In this document: positions 49,681 through 62,015 of the stretch, piece after piece | How positions within the stretch are numbered: the stretch's first letter is position 1 | Layout: every line of letters begins with the position of its first letter | Source of the DNA: Albifimbria verrucaria | Taxonomy: Eukaryota; Ascomycota; Sordariomycetes; Hypocreales; Stachybotryaceae | Assembly: GCA_020081605.1 (NCBI GenBank) | Contig: JAHREC010000013.1 | Location: forward strand, 2,604,001-2,668,000 | Length of the DNA stretch: 64,000 nt | Direction of reading: 5' to 3' | Program-made: the position numbers and the translations under genes | The notes under the pieces: generated by a model | Database searches by the model: none | The model's input: the letters and a program-made list of their open reading frames with translations, nothing else | What the model was told of the DNA's origin: nothing

Positions 49681-51562
49681 GTGCTCCCTCCCCTGTTCGT
49701 CGTGCCTTCCACCACTGTTCTCAAGCTTGTTCTCCAGCGGGCTTTCCACTAGCCTGAAGCCCACCACTTTAGCCTCTTGCTTTTTGCCTCTCTTTCCCCC
49801 TATCCCCTGTCTCCCTCATCCCACTCAGAACTATTCACATCTCATCTCGTCACTTGTATTCATCCCGTGGGGCCTGGGCGGCAGTCATTGCCCTCCACCC
49901 AATTGGCGTTAGGCACCTCACACCTCTCTTACGATTGTTATGCGGCTGCTCCATGCCGTTGCTGGCGCGAGCACTTCCCGCAATTTCCTCGCTCAATGCG
50001 TCACCTCATGCTTTTGACCAAATGGCTGCGTCAGGTCTTTGGCCGTCCCGCTGGGCCACGCGCCTGCAGGAGACTGGACGTGCCTTTCTGGTTGGCTATT
50101 TCTGTCGCCAAGGACGGGTCTAAGGGTTTAACGCTTTCGCAGTCAGACACATCGTTTGTCGTCCGTCCGTCCGTCCGTTCGTTCGTTCAGTTTCATCATC
50201 AGGCCAAAGTGCTCAGGTCCAACAAGACGGTTCATAGCGGCTACGCTACCGTCGGCTGGACCTGCGTTAGCACTCTTAGTCTCTTCGGCTAGTGTTGGCG
50301 TGCCGTGTAGCCCCATTTTCCAAGGCCCGTACGCCCTCTGCGTCGGTCAGTGCTGCTGTTGTTTCCTGCCTGGACGCAACATTCGGAGCTGAATCGTCAA
50401 TGAGGCAAGGTCCTTGCCTGGCGTACTGATATGTCGGCGGTGGTGGCATGCGAGCTCCCTTCACCGCAAATACCGCTGCTGAGTCCAATACCAATGATCA
50501 ATATTGGCGCCAGGACTGTCTTGCTCCGGCTTCTAGAAGTCTGCATGTCCTTCCACGGCTCAACCCTGCGTCATCTTCATTTGGGCGAGCCGTTACCATT
50601 CTCCCTTCTTGGACACGAGAAAGAGTGAATCGAGGCGGCAACAGAGGTACTCGTCACAGTGTTTGCCCAAACTGTAGCTACTCAGCCCCAGTGGGCATGC
50701 AGCAATATTGCTAGCTCGGCTGCTCCATCGCAGAGATCCCTACCATCGACCGACCGGGGTCTTCAACCTCTAATGGAAAACGTGGACGGTGGCCCGGGGC
50801 AAGAGGCCGGGGTGTCTGCCTCTGCGTCTTATCACCACTCCCCGGTAGTCGCCCAGTTCCTGGCTCAACCCAAGTGGGTGCGAGGATTGATTGATTGCAC
50901 TCCTCATCCATATTGTCCCATTATTTCTCGCGCCATGTCCTCCGCCCCCTCCATCACGAACCTCTTTTCGTTGTACCAAACCACCGCTGTGGCGTCTTAG
51001 GCCGGTGACTGCACTATCGGACTTCGTCCTCTTTAACGGCAGCCTTCCCTGGTCCCGGCCTTCTTGATCCTCGAGCAAGCTCTGCAGATCGAGCGAGCGA
51101 GATCTCCGAACCACGTCTCTCTCCCTCACCCTCGCTCTTTCTCTCATACGTTGGTCATACACCCCCGGCCCAGTCCTGGCCTGCCATTCTTCTTTTCTAC
51201 CCCCGCCCTGTCAATCTTCCCACCTTCTTTCTCTCTTTCCTCTCCAGTCTGCCGGTGTTAGACAAGAGGTGCTCGACTGTCTGTTAGGCGTACCCAGCTC
51301 GGTCCCGTCAATGACTGCTTGACGACACCCTTTGCCCTAGCCGCAGCTCGCCGAGATATATACTCCGGCCCCTTCCACTCGCTTATCTCTTGCCCATTCC
51401 CTCGTTCCCCAACGCTCGTTCTTGCAACTTCCGTTCCAACACCTCTTGCGTAGGTGTGTGTTAATAGACGGCACAACAGCAGTCTCCGTTTACTTGGTCA
51501 AGGACGGAACATAGACTGTCTGGACAACCAACCGTCTAGCTTCCAACCCAACCGCCTTCACC
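49681..51562 (+). promoter_or_regulatory. CT-rich upstream region of the GT2 gene
   Basis: Pyrimidine-rich blocks lie at about 49680-49870 and 51105-51260 on the coding strand, the latter close before the start codon. This suggests a promoter with a long leader or leader introns. The transcription start cannot be fixed from sequence. Confidence 0.4.
50161..50188. repeat. GTCC/GTTC tetranucleotide microsatellite
   Basis: Four GTCC units run into three GTTC units, as if the second block arose by C-to-T change. Confidence 0.85.
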
Positions 51563-54549
51563 ATGGGTATTGGCAGCTACTTCAAGGCCAGCAGCGGCGC
51601 ACCGGCCGCTCCTGCTGCTGGCGCCGTCGGTGCCTCGACCGATCGTCAAACCAAGTCTCCCTCCGTCTCTGAGAAACCGCCTTCGACTTTCAGAGCTGGC
51701 AACGACATGGAGCTTCAGCCGCCCTCCAAGTTCAGCTCTCGGCCGCAGTCCATCTCAGCCCGATCCACACGGTCGAATATGAGCTCCATGATGCTCGACG
51801 AAATCAAGCACGAGGTCATGGTCAACTACCTCTACCAGCAGCAGTGCTCGCACCTTTGGGTGAGCGATGGCTCTGGAGAGGTCGAAGGTGTTCTTCTGCG
51901 TAAGACGCGCGGTCACTACATGGCCTGCCCCCACAGCTTAGCAACTCTGCCTTTGCCCTGGCTTGTGCTGCTCTCAATGTTCAGGTGAGTCTCGAGTCGC
52001 TCCAGGCGCATAGAGATCCTTTTGTTCGTTCGATCCTAACTTCTTATAGTGTGCTATGACCGTCAACTCTCGTGTCATTAAGACATTCCTTCAGTGGTCT
52101 CCCGATGCCGTCGATGTACCTCTCATGAACGGTCTTCGCGTGCAGATCCTGCCAACTATCGAAGATCTTCCCAGGGCGCGAAAGCATCAATTCGCTGCTT
52201 TTGTTGCCTCCGAGGACTTCTCATCGTTTGGGACGATGATGCCCTTCATCTCGTGCAGCGTGCCAAGGCCATTGAGTCTGAGCTGATGGAGCTTGTTTGG
52301 AAAGCTGGTCAGACCGATGATGAGGAGGACGAGAAGAACGGCCCAACTGTCATGGCCGCTGAAATCGATGAGGAGAGCGGTGCTGTCAAGGCTGAGTTCC
52401 GCGCTGTCCATTTGCAGAACGCTGTTCTCGTCTCCATCACCCTGGTTCTCGTTATCGTCTCTCTTGGAGCCGCCTGGAGACAGCTGGCCATTGAAGTGTC
52501 TGTTGATGGCAACTACACGCGTCTGGGTCTCGTTGCCCTTTTCCCTCTCCAGATCTTCTTCACGCTCTTCTTCGCCCAGGTCATTGTCGGTTGTTTGGCT
52601 CAGATCTTCGGTCCTATCCGTCAGCTCACCATCAACTCCAAGTTCTACTCCGCTCGTCCTCCTCCTCGTCTGCAGACTGATGTCCTGCCTCACGTCACCA
52701 TCCAGTGCCCCGTGTACAAGGAAGGTCTGGCTGGTGTCATTATCCCTACCGTCAAGTCCATCAAGCAAGCCATGTCCACCTACGAACTGCAGGGTGGCTC
52801 TGCCAACATGTTCATGAACGACGATGGTCTGCAGCTTATCTCGGAAGAAGACCGCCGTGCTCGTATCGAATTCTATGCCGACAACAGCATTGGATGGGTC
52901 GCTCGTCCCAAGCACGGCGAGAACGGTTTCCTTCGTCGAGGAAAGTTCAAGAAGGCCTCCAACATGAACTTCGCTCTCATGATCTCATGCAAGGTGGAGG
53001 AGAAGCTTATGGCCATTAACCGAACTCCTGAATGGTCCCAGAACGATGAAGCTCTTGCTTACGAGCAGGCTCTCAAGGAAGTTCTCGAGCAGGACGGCCG
53101 TGCTTGGGCTGATGGCAACATCCGTGTTGGTGATTATATCCTGCTTATTGACTCTGATACTCGTGTCCCGTCCGACTGCTTGCTCGACGCCGTCTCTGAG
53201 ATGGAACAGTCTCCCGATGTTGGTATCATGCAATTCTCTTCCGGTGTCATGCAGGTTGTCCACACCTACTTTGAGAACGGTATCACCTTCTTCACCAACC
53301 TCATTTACTCTGCCATTCGATACACCGTCTCCAACGGTGATGTTGCTCCTTTTGTCGGCCACAACGCTATTCTTCGATGGTCCGCTATTCAGCAAGTCTC
53401 ATATGAAGATGAGGATGGCTATGAGAAGTTCTGGTCGGAGAGCCACGTGTCTGAGGATTTCGATATGTCGCTGCGTCTGCAGTGCAATGGTTACATCATC
53501 CGACTTGCCGCATGGGCTGGCGAAGGCTTCAAGGAGGGTGTGTCGCTGACAGTGTACGATGAACTGGCTCGTTGGGAGAAATATGCGTACGGCTGCAACG
53601 AGTTGCTGTTCCACCCCATCCGCACCTGGCTGTGGCGCGGACCCTTCACCCCTCTGTTCCGCCGCTTCCTGTTCTCCAACATTCGTTTCACATCCAAGAT
53701 CACTATTGTCTCCTATATCGGCACGTACTATGCCATCGGTGCTGCTTGGATTATGACAACTGTCAACTACTTCATCATGGGATGGTTCAACGGGTACCTC
53801 GACAAGTACTACGTTGACTCGTGGCAGGTCTGGTTCTCTATCATTATCGTCTTCAACGGGCTTGGCAACCTTTCGCTGGCTGTCATGCGTTATCGTATCG
53901 GTGAGCGCAGCCTTCTGTACGCTCTGTTCGAGAACCTGAAGTGGACTTTCCTCCTCGCCATTTTCCTTGGTGGTCTGTCCCTCCACGTCAGCCAGGCTCT
54001 GCTTGCCCATATGTTCGAGATCGACATGACTTGGGGTGCCACCAGCAAGGAAGCCGAGTTTTCGAACTTCTTCATCGAAGTGCCTAAGGTTTTGAAGAAG
54101 GTGAGTTGTATATTCTATATTTTGTCTGAACGCTTTCATATCATTTCATCGAGGTGGGGAAGTCCCAGTGGATTATATCCTCACTTCGTGGCTCACAGGG
54201 GCAACAATTAGTTTCAGCTCTTGGGACTATTGATAGTTCGCCGCCACACCGCGGATCACAACCTATTCCACAGCCCAACTTACCACTGTTTTTGCTTTTC
54301 CTTTTCTGCACTTTCAATCCTCCAAAACCTGTTTTCGGCCAATACTAACTCGTCTTTCAGTTCAAATTCTCTATGAGTTTCGCTCTCTTGATCGTCGTCG
54401 GCATGATCATTCTTGCAGTCGCACCCTTCGTGCCCCACGACTGGCGCATCACGGATTTCGTCGCCATTCTTCCCATGGCCACCGTCGCCGCCAGCCACTT
54501 CCTGCTGCCTCTGGCACTGAACCCAGCTCTGATGACCTTCTCGTGGTAA
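51563..54549 (+). CDS. Processive family 2 glycosyltransferase, fungal GT2 type
   Basis: This is a membrane-bound polysaccharide synthase-like enzyme with an unknown product. A Ser/Pro-rich N terminus (MGIGSYFKASSG) precedes two membrane segments (residues ~275-345). A cytosolic GT-A domain follows with the substrate motifs ILLIDSDTRVPSDC (DSD), VSEDFDMSLRLQC (ED) and ARWEKYAYGCNEL in place of the QRxRW box. At least five more membrane helices end with PALMTFSW. Introns are 51985-52049 and 54101-54360 (260 bp). Bases are missing near 51930 and 52214; restored length is 888 codons. From memory the layout matches the conserved GT2 proteins (ZtGT2/FgGT2) needed for hyphal growth on solid surfaces in plant-pathogenic fungi. 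It is distinct from chitin synthase, which carries QRRRW. Confidence 0.85.
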
Positions 54550-55393
54550 TCAGTCCCCGGCATTGTCTCTCGTTGCCAACCATTCCGTGTTGCAACCTGA
54601 ACATGTGCTTCTCACTCAACATTAGACATCGATGGCTTTTAAATGGACGGGCAAACATAGACGGATTTGGAGTTACGTGCACCTCTTGGTACTGATATTT
54701 TCTGCTTACTGGAGTATTTGACCATCTTTTCCATGCTTAAGTGCATGTGAAGATGGATGAAGTTTGTTTGATGGCTTCCACACCCGGCGTGGTGGCAATG
54801 GTGGCTTGATCATTTGGAAAACACATTTATACAACCCTTCGGAAGGGCATTTCTTTACTCTCTAACATAACTGTCTATTTTAATCCATCTTCCTACTGAA
54901 GGATTGGTAACTCTGCGTCGGATAAAGGGTATGGAGAATGGAAACTTATGCAATGATGCTTCGCACCTGCACGCACTAGTTTATTTAAAGATATGATGCC
55001 TCACATATGGGCAGGCTTAGATACGATGGTGAATAGGAAATATAGTTGATTTGAATCAATTTGTGAGAAACGTGTTTGTGTTGAATGTTTGCGATTTAAA
55101 GTCTTGCATTGTAAATGACTGAATCCAAATCTATCCCAACGCCTCTATTCTAATAGCCCTTTTAAGGAAATGCATTGTCTATGTTATGCCTCAAATCCGA
55201 TCTAGGATTTCCACGCGCTTCGTATCCCCTTTTTGTGTCCCATCTAGGAATCTAAACCCACGCACAGTCTACCAACAAGGCTGACGACTAAATCACAGTG
55301 CAGGAAGCTTTGAGTTCCGTACTTTTTAACCACAGAAGAAACCGACTGATGCCACCAGAAAAGTGTCTTGGCCACGATTGAACGGGGCCCTTC
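54550..55393. other. Convergent 3' spacer (GT2 / eEF3)
   Basis: This AT-richer stretch holds the 3' UTRs of two convergent genes. No gene, repeat or RNA fold is seen. Confidence 0.6.
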
Positions 55394-58300
55394 TTACTCC
55401 TCGTCGTCCGTGTCGGGCGGGTGAGGAGTGCCCTTGGGGCTGTTGAGCCACTCGATGTGTCGCAGACGGCGACGGACCTCACGCTCCTTGACCTCCTTCT
55501 TGGTCATCTTCTTCTTCTTCTTGGCCTTGAACTTGAGCTCGGTGTTGTCCTCGACGCCGCTGGTGGCAGCGCTGTTGACGGCGGAGCTAGCGGCGGTGCT
55601 GGTGACGCCGCTGCCGGGGCGGCTGTCCTCGAAGCGGTCGAGGCTGACGGCGGCGGTACCGCGCTGCGCAACCTTGCCGTCCTGGACGAGCCACTGCTCG
55701 GAGCAGAGGGCGCCGACGAACTCTTCGTTGTGAGAAATGAGGATGACACCACCCTTGAAGTCACGAATGGCGACGGCCAGACCACCAAGGAGTCACGGTC
55801 CAAGAAGTTAGTCGGCTCGTCAAGGACGAGCAGATGGGGGTTGTTCCACATGGCACCGGCGATGACGACCTTGACCTTCTGGCCACCGGAGAGAGAGCCG
55901 ATCTCGTTGTGGTTGGCAATCTCGGGGTCCAGGCCGAGATCCTCGAAGTGCTTCGAGATGACGGACGGCTGGAGCTCACGGTAACCCAGACCCTCACGGG
56001 AAGCCTCGTGATCGTCGAACTCCTGAACGAGCTTGCTGAAACCCTCCTCGATGAGGAACTCTCGAGACAGGTGGAGTGTTGTGCTTGGGCAGCAGACCAC
56101 GCCATTTACTGTGAAAAGTTAGTTGAAAATTCGGTAGAAGGCGAATTAGGGAGTGCTGCTTACACTTCATATTGGAAGGTCTTCTTGAGCTTCTGACGAC
56201 CAACCAGGGCCTCAACCTGTCGTGCCGACTTTCCGTCCTTCAGGTCAATCCACTTGTCCATCTGAGCACGATCGGCTTCGGACAGGACACGGGTCTGCTT
56301 CATGTGAACTTCACGATCGTCACCGTGGGCATATCGCCACTGAAGGTACTGGTTGGGAGTCTTCTCCAAGTGCATCTCAACGTGCTCCAGAGCGTGCTGC
56401 TTGATGTAACCGATACGAAGGTTGGGGTGCTTCTCAACCCTGCCGGTATCGGGGATGGTCTCACCGGTGAGCAGCTTGATGAGCGTAGACTTGCCGGCAC
56501 CGTTGGGTCCAATGATGGCAACACGGGACGAAAGACTAAGCTGGCAGGAAACGTCCGTCAGGAAGGCTTGGGTGCCTTGGGGTAGGTGTAAGACACGTTG
56601 GTCATGCGGATGATGGCCCTGGTGTTGGACTTGACACCGGTGAGGATACCAGGAGGCGGGAACTTGAACTGGACGTTGGAGGCTGACAGAGTGTAGTAGC
56701 TCTTGGCCTCAGGTCTAACCTGGACGAAAGCAGCGAGGTTGCCCTTGTAGCAAGCCAGCTTCTTGTTGGGCTCGTAGTGGTAGATGTCAGTGGTGACGTT
56801 GTCGAGGAATCCGGAGTCGTGAGAAACGATCAGACTGGTGATGTCGGGGTGGGACTTGAGGTAGTTCTCCAGCCATGCAATGTTGGCGACGTCAAGATGG
56901 TTAGTAGGTTCGTCCAGGAGAAGAACATCAGCGCGCTGCAACATGGCACGGGCCAGGGCGAGCTTCATCTTCCAACCACCAGAGAGAGATCCGACCTTCT
57001 GGGCCTGGCGACCCTCGGGGCCAGGAGTGAAACCGAACTCGGACAGAACTTCGGAGATGCGCTCAGTGCCCTGTGTAGCAATGAGAGGATCGCTGGAGAC
57101 GAACTCCAGGATGCTAATGTCCGCATCCTCGCCCTGGTTGTGCTCGACGTAGCAGGTTCGCAGAACATCCTGAGGAGGAAACCCTCCAGCTTTCCGTTGG
57201 CGATACTGCGCATAAGAGTAGACTTGCCGGCACCGTTGCGGCCACAGAGGCCGTAACGGTGACCCTTGAGAAGACGGAGGTTGGTGTGAGAGAGCAGGAG
57301 TCGTCCACCGTAGGCAAGTGAGAACTCAGCATTGACAATCTCAACCTCGCCATCATCCTCCTTCTCTGGAACACCGTAGCGTCGCTCATCCTCCTCACGG
57401 TAGAACTTCTCGACAGCCTCGCTGACCTTGATGTGCGCCTCGGGAGCCTGCAGCAAGGGCTGCACGTAAGGCGCAATGTGGCCCGAGATGCGGGCAATGA
57501 AACGGTAGTTCACATCAACAGCGACCATCTCGCAGATGTAAGGTCGGGCAATCTTGTACAGATCCAAGAAACCAGACAGGCCGTTGTTCTTCTTGATTTC
57601 CTCATCCAGAACCTTGGCCACGTCGTCGCTAGTAGTGCGAGTGACAATGTCCTTGTCATCACCCATGGCCTTCTGCATGGTAGCGAGGGCCCGGTTAGCG
57701 ATCTCTCGAACCTCGGGGAGAGATGCGCGGTCAACGACAGCCTTCACACCAGGTGTCAGCTTGGGGAGGAAAGTTCTGGCCTCGATGGGATCGTGGACAA
57801 GCTTGGTCAAGTTCTCGACAATGACAACGGTCTGACGCAGAACCTCCTGAGGGGTGGAGGGGTGTTCAGAGATCTCTCCAAGAAAGGAGTCAACAAGGCC
57901 AGGACAGGAGAGGTAACGACGGCAACAAAGGTAGTCTGAGACAGAGCGTGGATGGCCTTCTGGAGACTCTGGGCAGAAGGGTGGTGCATAGACTCGATCA
58001 AGAGGGGTATCCTGGGGGCAACGTCGTCGTTGGACAGCAGGGTGGTGATAGAGTTCATGGTCTGGACGGCCTGCTTCTCGACCTCGGCCTTGAGGTCGTG
58101 CATGCCTTCCTCGACAATGGGGATGAGGGTTGCAAGCTGGGCTCCCATGGCCTCGCGCAGGACATCCTTCTCGGCGGCCTCCTCCTTGGTGGCGCCAACA
58201 GCCAACTGAGCCTTATCGGCCATTCTCTGCATCAACTTGTAGGCGCCGATGGTACCCTGCCACTTGCCGGTCTTCTTGTGAAGGTAGCGGACCAAGGCGG

Positions 58301-58778
58301 GCAGCAGACCAACGACGAGAGCCTCGGAGCTCAGGTTGGAGAAGAGGGCATCGAGGCCATATTGGGCAGCCTCGCGGACAACAGAGCCTTTGTCAGCAAG
58401 GGCATCGAGGGCGCAGGCAACGAGTGCCTCTCGCTCGTCGAGGAGGATGGCCTCGCTGATGCGCTGTCTAGGAGGGAAACGCTCGAAGATGGCGCCGAGG
58501 AGGTTCTGGCTGCTCTCTCTGCGGAGTCCGCTCTTCTTATCGGCAGCGGCCTTCCTGACCTCAGCGAGGATGCCGTACTGCGAGAGACCGGCGAAACCGA
58601 CCGAGCCAAGCAGGACCTCGCAAAGGCCGTAGCAGGCGTCGACGGAGGCGGCGGAGGTCTGGGCGGTAAAGATGGTGTTGATGAAGGCGGCGATGTCTTC
58701 CTGGGACGGGGCGGGCGCAAGGTCCTTGGACACCATGGTGGGTGCTTCGCCTGATGGCGGGGTGACGGGGTGAGGCAT
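55394..58778 (-). CDS. TEF3: Translation elongation factor 3 (eEF3), ABC-F-like ATPase
   Basis: eEF3 is a fungal-specific cytosolic ATPase that helps release deacylated tRNA from the ribosomal E site. An N-terminal HEAT-repeat domain (residues ~20-330) is followed by a helical bundle. ABC1 has GRNGAGKSTLMRSIANGKLE, LSGGWKMKLALARAML and VLLLDEPTNHLD. ABC2 has GPNGAGKSTLIKLLTGE, LSGGQKVKVVIAGAMW and LLVLDEPTNFLDRD, with the chromodomain-like insertion (FQYEVKWRGLLPKHNT) between. A Lys-rich tail follows. One intron, 56109-56163, falls inside the insertion. The frame breaks near 57853, 57178, 56566, 56075, 55785; the one at 56075 is two missing bases or one extra. Restored length is about 1,110 codons. 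Start 58778 is the first ATG; 58736 (MVSKDLAPAPSQ) is an alternative. Confidence 0.95.
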
Positions 58779-59935
58779 CGTGAGCGTGTCGACGGGGAGG
58801 GTCCCTCAACTTCCTAATCCGATCTGTGTCCCTCTGTGGTAGGTGGGCTGGAGAGCAAGAGAGATCGATCTCAGGCGCGCAAGACAGAGCCTGCTGGGTT
58901 TGCGCGTACGCGCGAAAGGGGAGACGGGCGTCGGGAAAAGGAGTGATGATGATGATGTGATAAAGAAAAGAGACAAAGGACAAATGTTTTAAGATACGGG
59001 TCAGATAGTGGCGGCGGGATGCCCAAAACCAACTCAAACACCCCCTCCCACTACCACTGTCTTACGGGGTCCATGCGGGTACCTGGGAGACACACCTCGA
59101 AAACTTTTTTTTTTCCTTTCCTTCCTCTTTTTCCCCCTCCCACTGCTTATCAAGGGGCATCCTGCTTATCACCCCTCCATTTCGCGCAAGTACCTCCGTA
59201 CCTGTGAAATACGTACCTCATTACTCGCCGAACGGCAAGCGGCCTAACCCGAACGTGTGTCACTCCAAGTACCTTATCCATTCGTTACCCAGCCTACACC
59301 TAGACTCTCCACGTGGGGCGTTTCCACCAATGTCGCTGGACGAGGTGATGTCCAGTATTTGCTCTTTCGCATGGGCTTCTTGGTTCAGCATTTTACCGCA
59401 TGGGCACTTTCTGGTTTCGTCTGCGGGTGCGTATACCTGGTTTTCTTTCCTACATGTGGGTCTGCGGAGGCACTTCATTCCGTCGACCAGCAGGGCTTGG
59501 TAGTTGTAACCTCTTGACGTGGTGTTACAAAGCCACATTGGGGAACTAACAATGATACACTCGCAAGATGCTCAACCCAGAGACAATGTCAGACATAGGC
59601 TCAGACCCGGAGAATTGTGCAACTTTGTCATCCACTTTCATTTAAACCCCAAGAAACTTCTACAAATTCTCAAACCTCAAGTGACACGTAAAACTGCGCA
59701 GTAGTGCTTTAAACTTCTAGCTTATTATGCACGGCTGGCGTGCTGAGGGTATATAGACACGACCATACATTACATCTGCACCAAACCTGGCACAAGAGAT
59801 AAACCCAAAGCTCCATAAAGTGTCTCGCCACGCTCAAATCCCAACCAATAGCGATAAGAAAACCAAGTTAATACATAATAGATAGGCTGTCAAGCCCAGA
59901 TGTGGGTGCCGCGCCCCGAATATCCAAAGCCATGG
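58779..59935. other. eEF3 promoter and Erf2 3' flank
   Basis: On the eEF3 strand the first 150 bases are CT-rich. A run of ten T lies at 59105-59114 on the plus strand. GGTACC is at 59079-59084, and several GTACCT pieces lie at 59190-59275. No gene is seen. Confidence 0.5.
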
Positions 59936-62015
59936 TTACACTTGCGAGTCTTGTCGCAAAGCCACAGGCCCCTGGAATCCTTGTGTGGGCGGGCTAACGT
60001 TTTGCATCTCTAGACCCTGAGACGTTGTCCGAGGGCGACCGACTCGGCGCGCACTGAGGCGCTGGTCGCCACTGTGGTATTGCGCCTTAAACCGATAGTA
60101 GGTTGGTGGGCGTGGCCGGCAGAGAATGGTGATGAAATTTTTGATAGGGTTGACCTGCGTGAAAGCGCGGTATCTCTCGCCCTTGACAAACTTGTGAGAG
60201 TTCATGTACTCGCGAGTAGTTTCGCCCCGCGCCATGAGGAAGACGTGGTAACCCATCAAAGCTGCGGGATAGGCAAATAGCACAAAGCCAATTATCAGCA
60301 GTGCGAATGCGGCCTTGAAGTGGCCCATTGCTGCACTGAAGGACACGCCCTCACGGTTCATGTAGACAAGGAGCTGTGTCAGGCTCAAACCCATGAGATA
60401 GGCGGCGAGCAAGGTGGCTGAGGTCACGAATGTAAAGAAATATCGGTAGTTACGCTTTCCAACACAGTTATTGAGCCAGACACAGTGGTGGTCGTGGCCC
60501 TCAATACAGTTGTCGCAAAGACGGCAGTGGTGAGCACGCGGAGGTCGCCAAATGTTGCATGTTCTGCAATGCTTGACGGGGACCTCCATGGCCGCTGTGT
60601 TCCGCTCCGCTGACTTTATCAACGTCCAGTCATTGGTAGGAGGTCCGAGTCTTAGGGGTCATCATCGTCACCGACTGGCGGGAACTGATGAATATTTCTT
60701 GGGAGGATCTATGATTTGTTAGCTTTGGGTGTTTGAGGCTCCAAGTAACCAAGAAACTTACTCCAGGATCCGAAACAGAGGCATGGAAGAAAGATGAGAA
60801 ACAGATATAGGCGAGATAACCAAACACGATGGGAAGTGCTGGAGATATGTTATGCCATAGCCATGGGGCCTCGAAGACGAAGAAGACGACACACGGTGCG
60901 ACGACAAAGAAGCCAGTCGCAAGGTTGATAGGCTTTTGCCTGGTGTTTTGCCAGCGTCCACCAAGACAAAATCTTGTGTTGCCTTCGAAGTATTGGAAGA
61001 CCTTGCCCACAGCATGACCAGCGGACTGTGGCTGTTCATTTTGGTGGCTCGACCCAGCATGAGCCTCACGGGGCCCAAGCCGGGGTGAAGATGCACCCGA
61101 GGAGAGCTTCTCCGCCCCTCGGTACTCCTGTTTCGGCTATGCTGGCCCTGCTCACCTCTGCCAGGCATGAGAAAACTAGAACGGAAGGACCTTGAAGACT
61201 TGGCCGGGCTGGGCGCGTTCGGACGTTCCTTTATCGCAGAACCCGCAACTGGGCCTGCGCCGGAATTTGACTTTTTATGCAGCGGTCGAACGCTATCTGA
61301 CGTGCTGCCTGCCGGATAGTATCCTTGTGTAGGGCTTGTAGTGGCTGTCACTCGATCGTATATGTCTGGATCCGTCATTTCAGAGCCTCGCGAAGGGGCG
61401 GTCCCATATGATCATCGTCATGTGCGTGTCCCTGTGCCTGTACCTGTGCGATAGGATTGGATATAATGCTTTGACGTACACCACTTCCTCCGGCATCCAT
61501 TTCAACATTTTCCGTATTGTTACCCGCTTGTGATAGTTGCGGAGACTCAACTGGGGACGGGCGTGTCCACGCTGAGCTTGAAGTTTCTGAGAACTCATGG
61601 GGTTGTAGAAAGCGTTGGACGGAAGGGACGGAACATGGCTGCGGCTGGTCAGGCTGGCCGTCCGTCCCGAGGTGCTCGCAGCGGTGCTCGAAATGCTTCC
61701 TCTTTGCGACGGCAGATGTCCAGGAAATTTGCGTCTTGCGGCTCTCGATGATGTAGGAAAGGCGCCTCGTGATGAGTTGGCAGTAACGGCCGTATTGGGA
61801 CGCGAAGTGATGTCTGCGCTTTGAATGGGACTCGTGGGGCTGTAGTGTGTTCCCTGTGGCTCGGCCTCGCCCCCGTCTTCGCTGGCGATGTCCGTCATTC
61901 GTGATGATATTATACTCGGCGCTCCCGGGATATCGAGATGGGGATAGTGAGGCGACGGAAAACTGTCGGCCTCACTTGGCGACAAGGGCCTCGAGTTGGA
62001 TTCCTTGGAGGTCAT
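59936..62015 (-). CDS. ERF2: Palmitoyltransferase Erf2 (DHHC family)
   Basis: Erf2 attaches palmitate to Ras-type proteins at the ER/Golgi. A long Ser/Pro-rich N terminus (about 350 residues, opening MTSKESNSRPLSPSEADSF) precedes two membrane helices (FFVVAPCVVFFVF; ISPALPIVFGYLAYICF). The cysteine-rich domain HCRTCNIWRPPRAHHCRLCD leads into EGHDHHCVWLNNCVGKRNYR, with the catalytic Cys in DHHC at about 60482-60493. Two further helices and a polar tail follow. One intron is at 60709-60761. Bases are missing near 61541, 61386, 61053 and 60657; restored length is 677 codons. Start 62015 is the first ATG of the open frame. The N terminus is longer than in yeast, which is usual in Pezizomycotina. 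Confidence 0.9.

Noticed and set aside
57948..58754. 268-codon plus-strand frame opposite eEF3
   Set aside because: It is the antisense shadow of the eEF3 HEAT domain, kept open by that gene's codon bias.
55394..58778. Programmed ribosomal frameshifting in eEF3 and other genes
   Set aside because: Breaks lie at many different places with no shared slippery heptamer or downstream structure, and occur in unrelated genes.
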